From NCBI GenBank assembly GCA_902363595.1, contig CABJAP010000009.1:124001-188000 (forward strand): 64,000 bases of DNA. Reading direction: 5' to 3'. The notes under the pieces were generated by a model. The model was not told where the DNA came from. It saw only the letters and a program-made list of their open reading frames with translations, and did not search any database. This document shows positions 43,784 through 53,108 of the stretch, in pieces. Position numbers and translations under genes: made by a program. This DNA comes from Clostridia bacterium (GTDB taxonomy: Bacteria; Bacillota; Clostridia; Peptostreptococcales; Anaerovoracaceae). How positions within the stretch are numbered: position 1 is the first letter of the stretch; each line of letters starts with the position of its first letter.

Positions 43784-44772
43784 ACAGCATGAAAGTAGAA
43801 AATAACACATTGAAGCAGATCGGAGAAAAACTTGCAAAAGCGGACTCCGTACTGCTTTTTCCACATATACAGATGGATGGTGATGCGCTCGGTTCTTCGG
43901 CGGCTCTTTGCCGGGCCATGCGCAATGCGGGGAAAGAGGCTTTCATCCTCATCGAAGATGATGTGCCTGAATACCTCAGCTTTTTGGATAATGGATATTG
44001 TACGAAGGATCAGGACTGCATCCGGGAGCCGGATATCTGCATCTGCATAGACTGCGGTGAGGTGTCTCGTTTTCCTGAGCGCCAGCAGACATTTTTTCGT
44101 GGAAAAACGACGATTTGCGTGGATCACCACACCACCTCGCAGCCTTTTGCAGATTACAATTATATTGATGGCGGCATTGCGGCTACTGCAGAAATAATCT
44201 ATGCTATCCTGGCAGCCATGGATATTCCTATCGACAAAGAAATCGGGGAGGCAATCTTTACTGGGATTAGTACGGATACTGGTAACTTCCAGTATTCCAA
44301 CGCCACAAAGGAGAGCCACTTGATTACAGCTTCACTCTATGATGCAGGCATCGATCATGCTCATATTGCAGTGGAGCTATACCAAAACACCAGATTGGAA
44401 AAAATTCGCATTACATCCAAAATTCTCGATACACTGGAGGTTTTTGCCGATGGTAAGGCTGCAATTGCCTATGTTACACAGGATATGCTCGCGCAGGTGG
44501 GTGCCAAACTGGAAGAGACAGAAGGCGTTGTCGAGACGCTGCGCAATATTAAGGGCGTAGAAATCGCCGCCTTTGTCAAGGAACGAGAGGAAACGTTGAT
44601 TAAGGTCAGCATGCGGGCTAAAACTTCCGGAAATGTGGCGGAAATTGCTGCCCAGTTCGGCGGCGGCGGCCATGTCAAAGCAGCCGGATGCACTTTCCGA
44701 AAGGAGCTTGAAGATGCCTGCTTACAATTGAAAGAGGCAATCAAAAAAAGTCTGGAGAAAGCAGAAGCATGA
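43780..44772 (+). CDS. nrnA: DHH-family oligoribonuclease / PAP phosphatase (NrnA)
   Basis: A 330-residue Mn-dependent phosphoesterase degrading nano-RNAs and pAp. DHH motifs: FPHIQMDGDALGSSAALCRA, CIDCGEV, ICVDHHTTSQPFADYNYIDG and FTGISTDTGNFQYSNATKES. The C-terminal DHHA1 motif is GGGGHVKAAG. It starts at GTG 43780 overlapping rbfA; an ATG at 43789 is possible but less well placed. Confidence 0.95.
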   Translation: MNSMKVENNTLKQIGEKLAKADSVLLFPHIQMDGDALGSSAALCRAMRNAGKEAFILIEDDVPEYLSFLDNGYCTKDQDCIREPDICICIDCGEVSRFPERQQTFFRGKTTICVDHHTTSQPFADYNYIDGGIAATAEIIYAILAAMDIPIDKEIGEAIFTGISTDTGNFQYSNATKESHLITASLYDAGIDHAHIAVELYQNTRLEKIRITSKILDTLEVFADGKAAIAYVTQDMLAQVGAKLEETEGVVETLRNIKGVEIAAFVKEREETLIKVSMRAKTSGNVAEIAAQFGGGGHVKAAGCTFRKELEDACLQLKEAIKKSLEKAEA

Positions 44773-45728
44773 ATGTAACTGGTATCATAAATGTGAATAA
44801 ACCGGCTGAATGGACTTCTCACGATTGTGTGGCCGTGATGAGAAGGGTGCTGGGCATAAAGAGAGTAGGCCATACCGGGACTTTGGATCCGATGGCTACC
44901 GGCGTTCTGCCGATCTGTGCAGGAAGCGCTACCAGGATCATGGAATACTTGGATTTGGATTTTAAGACTTACCGCTGCGAAATGCAGTTGGGACTCACTT
45001 CCGATACTCTAGATATCTGGGGCCGGATTACAGGCGAGGCGGATGCATCCTCTGTTACGATTGAGGAAATCCACCGGGCACTTGCCCCTTTTCGGGGAAA
45101 TATCTCCCAGATCCCGCCCAAGTATTCAGCCATCAAAGTGGACGGAAAGAAATTGTATCAGTACGCCAGAGCCGGCGAAGAGGTTGAGATCAAACCAAGG
45201 CAGGTCTATATACGCGAGCTGCTGGTGGAAAAGATCGATCTGGAAGAAAAGAAGATCCTTTGGCAGGTGACTTGTTCCAAGGGAACATACATAAGAAGCA
45301 TCTGCAGGGATGTGGGTGAAGCATTGGGATGCGGAGCCGTCATGACAGGGCTGGTGCGAACGGCCAGCGGTGCATTTTTGCTGGAAGATGCAGTGGATAT
45401 GGAGAAACTGCGTGATATGGATCAGGAACAGGCCCGGGCGCTGCTGGTGCCGCCGGATTTTCCTCTGATTCATTTCGGCAAAGCGCTTTTGGGCAGGGAG
45501 CAGGCTGCATATTTTTGCAATGGGGGGCATGTCTCCCTGAAAGATGTCCTGATTGAGCGGGAACCGGCATATAAGGAAAGAGAACCGCACATTCCCCTTC
45601 GCCCGGAATATCGCTGCGCATACAACCTTTATTTAAAGGAAGGCGGGCAGGAGACGTTTTTAGGGGTGGCCTTTTATAGCAGCAAATATAAAAAATTAGT
45701 AGCAGACAAAGTATTTTTTAGAGGTTAA
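44769..45728 (+). CDS. truB: tRNA pseudouridine(55) synthase
   Basis: A 319-residue enzyme making pseudouridine 55 in tRNA T-loops. The catalytic aspartate is in VGHTGTLDPMATGVLPICAG; KYSAIKVDGKKLYQYARAGE and GTYIRSICRDVGEALGCGA are further family segments. It overlaps nrnA by four bases (ATGA), and ribF follows four bases after it. Confidence 0.96.
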   Translation: MNVTGIINVNKPAEWTSHDCVAVMRRVLGIKRVGHTGTLDPMATGVLPICAGSATRIMEYLDLDFKTYRCEMQLGLTSDTLDIWGRITGEADASSVTIEEIHRALAPFRGNISQIPPKYSAIKVDGKKLYQYARAGEEVEIKPRQVYIRELLVEKIDLEEKKILWQVTCSKGTYIRSICRDVGEALGCGAVMTGLVRTASGAFLLEDAVDMEKLRDMDQEQARALLVPPDFPLIHFGKALLGREQAAYFCNGGHVSLKDVLIEREPAYKEREPHIPLRPEYRCAYNLYLKEGGQETFLGVAFYSSKYKKLVADKVFFRG

Positions 45729-45731
45729 CGT

Positions 45732-46676
45732 ATGAAAATATTTAATTCGCTGGATGAAATCGAAAATATAGAGGAAACGGTGGTAGCTCTGGGGAACTTC
45801 GACGGCGTTCATAAGGGACATCAGCAGATAATTTCGCGTACGGTCAAGAGCGCGGAAGCCGCAGGATTTAAGAGCGCTGTATTTACCTTTTCTAACCATC
45901 CCAAGAATTTGATGGCCGATGAAATTGTGGTAAAGAATATTCTCTATGCGGATGAAAAAGCGGCGATTATTGAGAGCCTGGGTGTAGACTATTTGTTTAA
46001 CATTCCCTTTGATAGAACGATTTTGACCATGGATCCCATCGATTTTATCGATGATCTTTTGATCGGCAAATTCAATATGCGCCAGGCTTACTGCGGATTT
46101 AATTACCGATTCGGCTATAAAGCGGCGGGAAATGCGGAGATTCTGATGAAAGAGGGGATGAAAAAGGGCTTTGGCATTCATATTCAGGAGCCCTTTACCA
46201 TCGACGGAAATTTGGTGAGCAGCACCTTTATCCGCGCCCTGATCCAGGAGGGAAAAGTGGACCAGTGCCTCAAGTACATGGGCCGTCTCTATTCCATCGA
46301 CGGCGAGGTGGTCGTGGGAAATAAGCTGGGCAGAACGATCGGCTTTCCAACGTCCAACATTATGATCGACGAAACTATGGTGACCCCGCCTAACGGAGTA
46401 TATGTAACTTACTGCACGTATAACGGCGTTCGTTATCCCAGCGTGACCAACGTGGGCGTCAAACCGACCATCGGAACTTACCATAAAAATGTGGAAACCC
46501 ATATTTTTAATTTTGACAAAGAGCTTTACGGCAAAACCATCCGCGTGGAATTCCTGGAAAAGACCAGGGACGAACGAAAGTTTGAAAGCGTGGAGGCTCT
46601 CTCCAAGCAGATTACGGACGACTGCATCACGGCCAGGTCTTATCATCGAAGAAAGACGGAAGGCCATTTTGTATAA
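45732..46676 (+). CDS. ribF: Bifunctional riboflavin kinase / FAD synthetase
   Basis: A 314-residue enzyme making FMN and FAD. N-terminal adenylyltransferase: VVALGNFDGVHKGHQQIISR and the later AYCGFNYRFGYKAAG. C-terminal riboflavin kinase: GNKLGRTIGFPTSNI, then GVYVTYCTYNGVRYPSVTNV and KPTIGTYHKNVETHIFNFDK. Closes the rimP-ribF run and is followed by a strong terminator. Confidence 0.96.
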   Translation: MKIFNSLDEIENIEETVVALGNFDGVHKGHQQIISRTVKSAEAAGFKSAVFTFSNHPKNLMADEIVVKNILYADEKAAIIESLGVDYLFNIPFDRTILTMDPIDFIDDLLIGKFNMRQAYCGFNYRFGYKAAGNAEILMKEGMKKGFGIHIQEPFTIDGNLVSSTFIRALIQEGKVDQCLKYMGRLYSIDGEVVVGNKLGRTIGFPTSNIMIDETMVTPPNGVYVTYCTYNGVRYPSVTNVGVKPTIGTYHKNVETHIFNFDKELYGKTIRVEFLEKTRDERKFESVEALSKQITDDCITARSYHRRKTEGHFV

Positions 46677-46694
46677 ATGATTAAAAGGACGAAA

Positions 46695-46724
46695 GGCCGC
46701 GTTGGGGAAGCGCGGTCTTTTTTT
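46695..46724 (+). terminator. Terminator after ribF
   Basis: GGCCGCG (46695-46701) pairs with CGCGGTC (46711-46717), followed by a T7 tract. Confidence 0.88.
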
Positions 46725-46787
46725 GTCTGCGTGCCGGGCCTGTGGGCCTTTGGCAGGATTGCGGAAGATTTTGATAAAATTTTAAAC

Positions 46788-46816
46788 TTTTTACGCAAAG
46801 CTGTGGGTTTGCGGGG
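46788..46816 (+). repeat. Dispersed TTTGCG hairpin repeat, copy 3
   Basis: TTTTTACGCAAAGCTGTGGG followed by TTTGCGGGG. CGCAAA pairs with TTTGCG. It is nearly identical to the copy at 11566-11594. Confidence 0.6.
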
Positions 46817-46926
46817 CTTCATCTTGAGAAAAAGCCCGCGGGCTCGCTCCAACCTGAATCTAAGCAGCCGCAGCCGTTACAAACGGCGAAAATTTCGAAA
46901 GAAATTTTTAGTTTTTTCCCGGACAT

Positions 46927-47051
46927 ACCTCTTCCCGCACCTTCCCGCATATCCCTTCCTTCCCCACCTATCAACAACCCGCCCAACTCCACCCTTCCTG
47001 GCCCTTCAACACCCACCCCGCATCCTCTCCCAAAACCCTAAACTTAACTCT
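46927..47051 (+). other. C-rich, G-poor tract after ribF
   Basis: About 125 bases that are almost only C, T and A, with about six G. On RNA from the plus strand this is the composition of a Rho loading (rut) region; on the minus strand it is rich in GGG runs. No gene was recognised here. A frame running 46677-47114 has no family and a skewed composition. Confidence 0.5.
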
Positions 47052-47061
47052 AAAAATAGAC

Positions 47062-47106
47062 GTAAGTATAATTTTACTTGCAATTCTGAAAAACTTGGAG
47101 TATGCT
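47062..47106 (+). promoter_or_regulatory. Promoter and probable operator of the TetR-controlled cassette
   Basis: TTGCAA (47078-47083), 17-base spacer, TATGCT (47101-47106). The -35 is overlapped by a near-dyad GTAAGTA (47062-47068)/TACTTGC (47075-47081), a likely TetR-type operator. Confidence 0.55.
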
Positions 47107-47135
47107 ATGAATAACAGGAGAAATGAGGTGAGTAT

Positions 47136-47726
47136 ATGGCAGAGTCCCGGCGGGCCGCAAACAAAATAAAATGCCGCACAAAGATTCTCAAAGCATCCAG
47201 GCGTCTTTTCAAGGCCAATGGTTTCGAAAACACCATGATCGAGGATGTGGCAGCAAAAGCAGAGGTTTCCAAAGCGACCTTATACAATTATTTCCCCAAC
47301 AAAGAAAGTCTGCTTGTTGGAACGGCGGAGGACGAAACGGAAGTATTCTTCACATATGTTGAAAAAGAGCTGGCAAATGAAGATGCAGATAGCAAAATCC
47401 GAAAAGCGCTGGTATTTCTGGTTTCCGACAGCATTCCCTTCATTGGAGTGAGCCGAAGGATTCTATATCTTAATTCCTGCAAAACCAGTCCCCTTTACAA
47501 AAAGGGCGAACCTGTGCGGCAGCTTTTTTTGCAGATGATACGGCAGGCCCAGCAGGAGGAGATATTTCGTCAAGAGGTTGAAGCTGAGGACATTCTTGAT
47601 CTTTTCATGGGTGTCTATTTCAATTCCCAATTCCAATGGGAACGCATGGAATCTTATTCAAAAGAGAGGTGCGAAGAAAAAATAAACCATATTTTAGACC
47701 TGGCTTTAACAGGGATATATCGATAG
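47136..47726 (+). CDS. TetR/AcrR-family transcriptional regulator
   Basis: A 196-residue regulator with an N-terminal helix-turn-helix (SRRLFKANGFENTMIEDVAA, then EVSKATLYNYFPNKESLLVG) and a variable helical ligand-binding half. It is the first gene of the cassette, 15 bases before the aminotransferase, so it probably controls its own operon through the dyad at 47062-47081. Frequent in catabolic and efflux operons; the ligand is unknown. Confidence 0.92.
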   Translation: MAESRRAANKIKCRTKILKASRRLFKANGFENTMIEDVAAKAEVSKATLYNYFPNKESLLVGTAEDETEVFFTYVEKELANEDADSKIRKALVFLVSDSIPFIGVSRRILYLNSCKTSPLYKKGEPVRQLFLQMIRQAQQEEIFRQEVEAEDILDLFMGVYFNSQFQWERMESYSKERCEEKINHILDLALTGIYR

Positions 47727-47741
47727 AGAGGTAAAAGAAAA

Positions 47742-49217
47742 ATGGAAGATCAATATGCAATTACGAACTACTTGGATGCGGAGGAAGTTACAAAAAAACT
47801 GGATGCCCTGATTGAAAAGCCCATCTATTCCATCAAACCTTCAGTCTTGAAAACTTACGAAGAGGAATATTTCGGAAAAAAGTGCCGGACTTCAAAAGCG
47901 ATGATTGACGAAGCGATAAATATCATACCCGGAGGCGTTCAGCACAACTTGGCTTTTAACCATCCTTTTCCACTGGCGTTCAACAAGGCAGAGGGCGCAT
48001 ATTTATACGATGTGGACGGCAATCAGTATTACGACTTTCTCCAGGCGGGCGGGCCTACCGTACTGGGGAGCAATCCGCCATCTGTTCGAAAGAAAGTGAT
48101 CCAGCTGCTGGAAACCTGCGGACCGTCTACAGGTTTGTTCCACGAATACGAGTACAAATTGGCAAAGAAAATTTGTGACAGCATAGAATCAGTAGAAATG
48201 TTTCGTATGATGGGATCGGGAACAGAGGCTTGCATGGGCGCCATCCGCGTCGCCAGACTGGCCACGAAAAACAAACGGATTTTGAAGATGGGAGGCGCCT
48301 ATCACGGATGGAGCGACCAGCTGGCCTACGGAATACGAATTCCGGGTTCAAAATGGACCCAGGCCAAAGGCGTGCCGAGAAAAATGTTCAAATACACCGA
48401 CGAGTTTTTCCCCAATGATTTGAATGACCTGGAGAAAAAGCTGCGGCGTAATAAGATGAAAGGGGGCACGGCTGCGGTTATGCTGGAGCCGGTGGGACCG
48501 GAGAGCGGTACCAGGCCGGTGGATTATGACTTTTGCCGAGGCGTTGAAAAACTGTGCAGGCAGTACGGAGCCCTTTTGATCTGTGATGAAGTGGTATGCG
48601 GCTTTCGAATCGGCATGAGCGGGGCGCAGGGTTATTTTGGAATTTCTCCCGATCTGACCATCTTCGGCAAAGTCATCGCAGGCGGATATCCGGGAGCAGG
48701 CGGCCTGGGCGGCAAGAAAGAATATATGAAATACTTGTCTTCCGGCATTGGCGGCGAAGCAAAGCATCCGAAAGCGCTGGTGGGCGGAACCATGGCAGCT
48801 GCTCCCATCAGCTGTGTGGCGGGCTACTATACCCTTTGCGAAATTGAAGAATCAGGAGCCATACCAAGGGCCGGCAAATTCGCCGACCGGCTGACAGACG
48901 GACTGAATCAGCTGATCGACAAGTATAAACTGCCCTTTGTCGCTTTTAACCAGGGGTCCATCTGTCACTTGGATACAACAGGAGCCATGCATTATGCCAT
49001 CAACTGGCATAAACCATGGCAGATACCGGAGGTGCTGAAAGCGACTTCTGCCAGGAAGCAGGAAATGGAACATATGGGGGCCGCCTATATGGCTGAAGGT
49101 ATCGTAACGCTGGCAGGAAGCAGGCTTTATACCAGTGCCGCTTACGAGGAATCTATGCTGCCTGACATTCTAAATCGTTTTGATCGAGTACTATCCAATG
49201 TTGAGGAGTTAGGATAA
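47742..49217 (+). CDS. Class III PLP-dependent aminotransferase (glutamate-1-semialdehyde aminomutase-like)
   Basis: A 491-residue fold-type-I PLP enzyme. An N-terminal extension of about 65 residues precedes the core. Core motifs: MIDEAINIIPGGVQHNLAFN, FRMMGSGTEACMGAIRVARL, GGAYHGWSDQL, LLICDEVVCGFRIG, and the PLP lysine in TIFGKVIAGGYPGAGGLGG. This is the GSA-aminomutase-like group, which also includes transaminases for sugars and amino alcohols. There are no heme genes nearby, so a catabolic role in this cassette is more likely. AGAGAGG precedes the ATG; its stop overlaps the aldolase start (TAATG). Confidence 0.9.
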   Translation: MEDQYAITNYLDAEEVTKKLDALIEKPIYSIKPSVLKTYEEEYFGKKCRTSKAMIDEAINIIPGGVQHNLAFNHPFPLAFNKAEGAYLYDVDGNQYYDFLQAGGPTVLGSNPPSVRKKVIQLLETCGPSTGLFHEYEYKLAKKICDSIESVEMFRMMGSGTEACMGAIRVARLATKNKRILKMGGAYHGWSDQLAYGIRIPGSKWTQAKGVPRKMFKYTDEFFPNDLNDLEKKLRRNKMKGGTAAVMLEPVGPESGTRPVDYDFCRGVEKLCRQYGALLICDEVVCGFRIGMSGAQGYFGISPDLTIFGKVIAGGYPGAGGLGGKKEYMKYLSSGIGGEAKHPKALVGGTMAAAPISCVAGYYTLCEIEESGAIPRAGKFADRLTDGLNQLIDKYKLPFVAFNQGSICHLDTTGAMHYAINWHKPWQIPEVLKATSARKQEMEHMGAAYMAEGIVTLAGSRLYTSAAYEESMLPDILNRFDRVLSNVEELG

Positions 49218-50191
49218 TGGAGAAAAGAGAAGCAAAAAAACAAGTGATTCAGGCTGGAAAAGAGCTGTCCAAGTCGGGGCTGATCGCCAGGACTTGGGGG
49301 AATGTCAGCTGCAGGGTCGATGATGAAACCTTTGTCATCACGGCCAGCGGCCGCAATTACCTTACGCTGACCGAAGAGGAAGTGGTTGAAGTCAAAATGA
49401 GCGATCTCAGTTACGAAGGCGACATCAAACCCTCCTCAGAAAAACGGATTCATCGGGCTATCTATCAATTGAAAGACGATGCCCAATTTGTCATTCATAC
49501 CCATCAGGAAAATGCGTCGGCCATCTCGGCGATGGGAGTATCGGAAATAGAACTGAATCAGGCCTGCGAAGGAATCGGAGAACGGGTCATCTGCGCGGAA
49601 TACGGCCTGCCGGGAACGGAAACTCTCTGTGCCAATACGGTCAAAGCCGTTTCCGCCTCTGATGGCAAAGCTGTCATCTTGAAACACCACGGAGCGGTGA
49701 TCTATGGCAGCAGCTATGAAGAGGCTTTCCGCACTGCCCATAACCTGGAGCAGGCATGCGGCCAATATCTGGATCAGCTCCACCCGGACATCACCCGCCA
49801 TCCGGCGAGTAAAGAATTCATCCAAAATCAACATGAAAAGGCGGTCATTTGGAACTGCAGCCCAGTAGTAAAAGCCTTTTTGAAGGAAGAAATCCGCCTC
49901 AAACCTTATTTAGACGATTTTGCGCAGATGGCGGGAATGAGTATGAAGTTCGCAGGACCGGAGGCGATTGAATCTGCGGTTAGAGCGGGAAAATCTATGT
50001 TGGTCAGGGGGCGCGGTGCTCTTTGTGTAGGCAAAAACGTCAGCGATGCAGAAGCTCTGTCTATGCTGGTGGAAAAAAATTGTAAAGCCTATTTCGCAGC
50101 GAAAGAAAGCGGCGGGACCCCCATCAAATTCTTTGATCGTTTTCTGATGAGGCAAATCTATCTGAGGAAGTACTCAAAGTTAGGAGAGTGA
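49217..50191 (+). CDS. Class II aldolase/adducin-family protein
   Basis: A 324-residue protein. The N-terminal ~210 residues are an AraD/FucA-like aldolase domain: WGNVSCRVDDETFVITASGR, the HTHQE zinc-ligand segment (FVIHTHQENASAISAMG) and VILKHHGAVIYG, with two further histidines. The C-terminal third (from about residue 215) is extra to a single-domain aldolase and resembles the second half of longer class II aldolase/adducin proteins. Such enzymes cleave or epimerise phosphorylated sugars, which fits the kinase encoded next. Overlaps the aminotransferase stop by one base. Confidence 0.9.
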   Translation: MEKREAKKQVIQAGKELSKSGLIARTWGNVSCRVDDETFVITASGRNYLTLTEEEVVEVKMSDLSYEGDIKPSSEKRIHRAIYQLKDDAQFVIHTHQENASAISAMGVSEIELNQACEGIGERVICAEYGLPGTETLCANTVKAVSASDGKAVILKHHGAVIYGSSYEEAFRTAHNLEQACGQYLDQLHPDITRHPASKEFIQNQHEKAVIWNCSPVVKAFLKEEIRLKPYLDDFAQMAGMSMKFAGPEAIESAVRAGKSMLVRGRGALCVGKNVSDAEALSMLVEKNCKAYFAAKESGGTPIKFFDRFLMRQIYLRKYSKLGE

Positions 50192-50195
50192 GCCT

Positions 50196-51800
50196 ATGTA
50201 CGTGATTGCTTACGATGTGGGAACGACAGGCGTAAAATGCTGTCTGTTTTCATTATCGATGGAAACAGGCATCGAATTTATCGCCGGCGAGTTGGTGGAT
50301 TATGATCTTTATGTCCTGGAAAATGGGGGCGTAGAGCAAGATCCGCAGCAATGGTGGCGGGCAATGTGCGATACCACAAACCAGCTTTTGCATAAGGCCG
50401 GGGTCGCCAAGGAAGCAATCAAAGGGGTCTCCTTTTGTGCGCAGATGCAGGCCGTCGTTTTAGTTGATCAAGAAGGGCAGCCGGTTAGAAACGCCATGAG
50501 CTATATGGATAATCGGGGAAAAAAGCAGATGGAACAGGGGCTTCAAAGGGGCTTTAAAATCATGGGTATGAACGCCCGCAAGCTGCTGCGATCCATCATG
50601 ATCAGCGGAGCCGTTTCCGCCAGCGTCAAGGACCCTCTTTGGAAATACAAGTGGGTGCAAGATGAGGAGCCGGAAATCTTCTCCAAAGTACATAAATGGC
50701 TGGATGTGAAAGATTATCTGGTCTGCCGGGCAACGGGAAATTTCATCATGTCCAGGGACAGTGCTTTTGCCACATTGCTTTATGACACCAGAAAGGGCAA
50801 AGAAGGCTTTAGCAGGGAACTTTGCTCCATGATGGATGTGAACATGGAACATCTTCCCCAAATCTGCGAATGCCGGGACCAGGTAGGAACCATTACCGGG
50901 CAGGCGGCAGTAGAATTGGGTCTGGCCAAAGGCACTCCTGTTTTTTCCGGAGGCGGTGATGCTTCCCTCATAGGCGTGGGAGCAGGAGCAGTGGAAACAG
51001 GGGCAACCCATATCTATATGGGGACATCCGGATGGGTTTCGACGGTGGTGGAAAAACAGAGGCTGGACATAGGATCGATGATCGCTTCCATCGTTGGCGC
51101 AGACCCGAATCGATTCAATTGCTTTGCCGAGCTGGAGACTGCGGGCAAATGTCTGGAATGGGCCAGGGACCATATCGGTTTGGATGAGCTGGGCCTATTT
51201 AAGGAAAAAAAGTTTGCCTATGAAGATTTGGAAAGCAAGCACAAAAATCTCTACGGGTATATTATGGATAAGATCAGTCAAATACCCGCCGGAAGCAACG
51301 GTGTTCTCTTTACGCCTTGGCTTCACGGAAATCGATGCCCGTTTGAAGATCCAGATGCAAGAGGTCTGTTTTTCAATCTGGGAATCGAAACCACCGCTTC
51401 CGATATGATTCATGCCGTGATCGAAGGAGTTTGTCTTCATTTGAAGTGGCAGCTGAGGGCGATGGAAAAACAGACCAAAACGTCGCAGACCATTCGCTTT
51501 GCCGGGGGAGGGGCCTTGGCGCCGCTGACGTGTCAAATCCTGGCCGATGTGCTGGGAAGGCGGATAGAAACGGTTAAAAATCCGCAGAACGCAGGGGCTG
51601 TAGGATCTGCTGCTCTTATGGCTTTAGGGCTTAAGGTCATCGAATCCATCGATGAAATAAAAACACTGATTTCCGTAGATCACGTTTATGAACCGCAGCC
51701 TGCCAATACTGCCGTTTACGAGAACTTATTCCAAATTTTTAGAAGCTTATATAAAACAAACCGGAAAAACTTTGGCATGCTGAATAGGAGGAGTTTGTAA
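50196..51800 (+). CDS. FGGY-family carbohydrate kinase
   Basis: A 534-residue sugar kinase. The N-terminal VIAYDVGTTGVKCCLF is the phosphate motif, YMDNRGKKQ lies in the substrate region, and the C-terminal half has GGGDASLIGVGAGAVETGAT and FAGGGALAPLTCQILADVLG (adenosine site). It would phosphorylate a polyol or ketose to the substrate for the aldolase encoded before it. The substrate cannot be assigned among the xylulokinase-like members. AGGAGAG precedes the ATG; four bases separate it from the aldolase. Confidence 0.9.
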   Translation: MYVIAYDVGTTGVKCCLFSLSMETGIEFIAGELVDYDLYVLENGGVEQDPQQWWRAMCDTTNQLLHKAGVAKEAIKGVSFCAQMQAVVLVDQEGQPVRNAMSYMDNRGKKQMEQGLQRGFKIMGMNARKLLRSIMISGAVSASVKDPLWKYKWVQDEEPEIFSKVHKWLDVKDYLVCRATGNFIMSRDSAFATLLYDTRKGKEGFSRELCSMMDVNMEHLPQICECRDQVGTITGQAAVELGLAKGTPVFSGGGDASLIGVGAGAVETGATHIYMGTSGWVSTVVEKQRLDIGSMIASIVGADPNRFNCFAELETAGKCLEWARDHIGLDELGLFKEKKFAYEDLESKHKNLYGYIMDKISQIPAGSNGVLFTPWLHGNRCPFEDPDARGLFFNLGIETTASDMIHAVIEGVCLHLKWQLRAMEKQTKTSQTIRFAGGGALAPLTCQILADVLGRRIETVKNPQNAGAVGSAALMALGLKVIESIDEIKTLISVDHVYEPQPANTAVYENLFQIFRSLYKTNRKNFGMLNRRSL

Positions 51801-51801
51801 A

Positions 51802-53010
51802 ATGAAAACGAAAAATATATCTCCTTATCGGTGGGTGATTCTTGTTACAACGATCCCCGCGATTATTGCTACAGAAATGATGTGGCTCACTTTTTCGCCC
51901 ATCTCTAGTATTGCCGAAACCTTTTACAGCACCAGTTCTATGGCGATTACCATGCTGGCTACCAGTTATATGATTATGTTTATCGTATTTTGTGTTCCGG
52001 CGGCATATGTGATCGACCGCTTTGGCTTTCGGACGTCTCTTTGGATCGGCGCCCTTTTGACCGGAATCTTCGGCTTGACCAGAGGATTGTTTGCGGAAAG
52101 CTTTACCATGGTCATCATTTCTCAATTCCTGATCGCAGCCGGGCAGCCGTTTTTGCTCAATATCACGACCAAAGTGGCCGCCAATTGGTTTCCCTTTGAT
52201 GAGCGGGCGACTGCCGCCGGACTTCTGACCATGGCGCAATACCTGGGGTTTGCGCTGCCCATGGTTTTATCGCCAATGCTTTCGGAGCAGTATGGACTTC
52301 CGGGCGTGCTGAAAACATTTGCTGTGGTCGGCGTTGCCGCATCCCTGCTGGCGATTGTTTTTTCCAGGGAAAAACCGCCTGTGGCGCCGCCGGGACCTGA
52401 GGCGGAAAAAGAGGATTTCAGTCTGGCTACTTTGAAGGTGCTTCTCCGCAATAAATCCTACCTTCTTGCCATGATCATCGCTTTTATTTCAATGGGAATT
52501 TTCAACACGCTGCTGACTTTGATCGAAAGCATCCTGATGCCCCGGGGCATTACTTCCGCTCAGGCGGGTATCATCGGCGCTGCTTTTGTGCTGGCCGGCG
52601 TTTTGGGCGCGATTATTCTGCCGATTCTTTCAGATCGTGCGGGAAAGCGAATTCCGTTTTTGATTACGGCGATCATTCTGCTGGTGCCGCTGTATTTGGG
52701 GATGACCATGCTCAAAGGCTTTGGTATGCTTGTTTTTGCCGCAGCAGTGGCGGGCTTTGCCATTATGGGCGTGGCGCCGATCCTCTTTCAGCATGGATCG
52801 GAGGTTGCTTATCCGGTGCAGGAGGGAACTTCGCTGGGCATGATCCTGCTCATGGGACAAATTTCCGGTGTCCTCTTTGTGTTTCTGTTTGAAGCAGCAG
52901 AAGGAGCCTTCGGCGGTGTAACGGTTCCGATGCTGGGCGTGGTGATTCTTACAGCTTTGGAAATCCCATTGGTGGCAAAAATGAAAGAATCCGCTTTAAC
53001 AAAAAAGTAA
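51802..53010 (+). CDS. Major facilitator superfamily transporter
   Basis: A 402-residue membrane protein with about twelve hydrophobic segments in two halves (start WVILVTTIPAIIATEMMWLT; mid loop about residue 200 rich in PPGPEAEKEDF; second half with SMGIFNTLLTLIESILMPRG). The MFS A-motif is weak. It is the last gene of the cassette, one base after the kinase stop, and is the probable importer (or exporter) of the compound handled by the three enzymes. Confidence 0.9.
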   Translation: MKTKNISPYRWVILVTTIPAIIATEMMWLTFSPISSIAETFYSTSSMAITMLATSYMIMFIVFCVPAAYVIDRFGFRTSLWIGALLTGIFGLTRGLFAESFTMVIISQFLIAAGQPFLLNITTKVAANWFPFDERATAAGLLTMAQYLGFALPMVLSPMLSEQYGLPGVLKTFAVVGVAASLLAIVFSREKPPVAPPGPEAEKEDFSLATLKVLLRNKSYLLAMIIAFISMGIFNTLLTLIESILMPRGITSAQAGIIGAAFVLAGVLGAIILPILSDRAGKRIPFLITAIILLVPLYLGMTMLKGFGMLVFAAAVAGFAIMGVAPILFQHGSEVAYPVQEGTSLGMILLMGQISGVLFVFLFEAAEGAFGGVTVPMLGVVILTALEIPLVAKMKESALTKK

Positions 53011-53074
53011 CGGCGCATGTATAGAATGACGATTGGGCGGACAGAATCATTTATATGAAAAACCCGGAAATAAC

Positions 53075-53104
53075 TTGCATAACACATACACAATATGGTA
53101 TTAT
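53075..53104 (+). promoter_or_regulatory. Promoter of rpsO
   Basis: TTGCAT (53075-53080), an 18-base spacer and TATTAT (53099-53104), about 90 bases before rpsO. Confidence 0.6.
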
Positions 53105-53108
53105 AAAT

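Noticed and set aside
46677..47114. 145-residue frame after ribF
   Set aside because: It runs through the terminator and the C-rich tract and gives low-complexity protein with no family.
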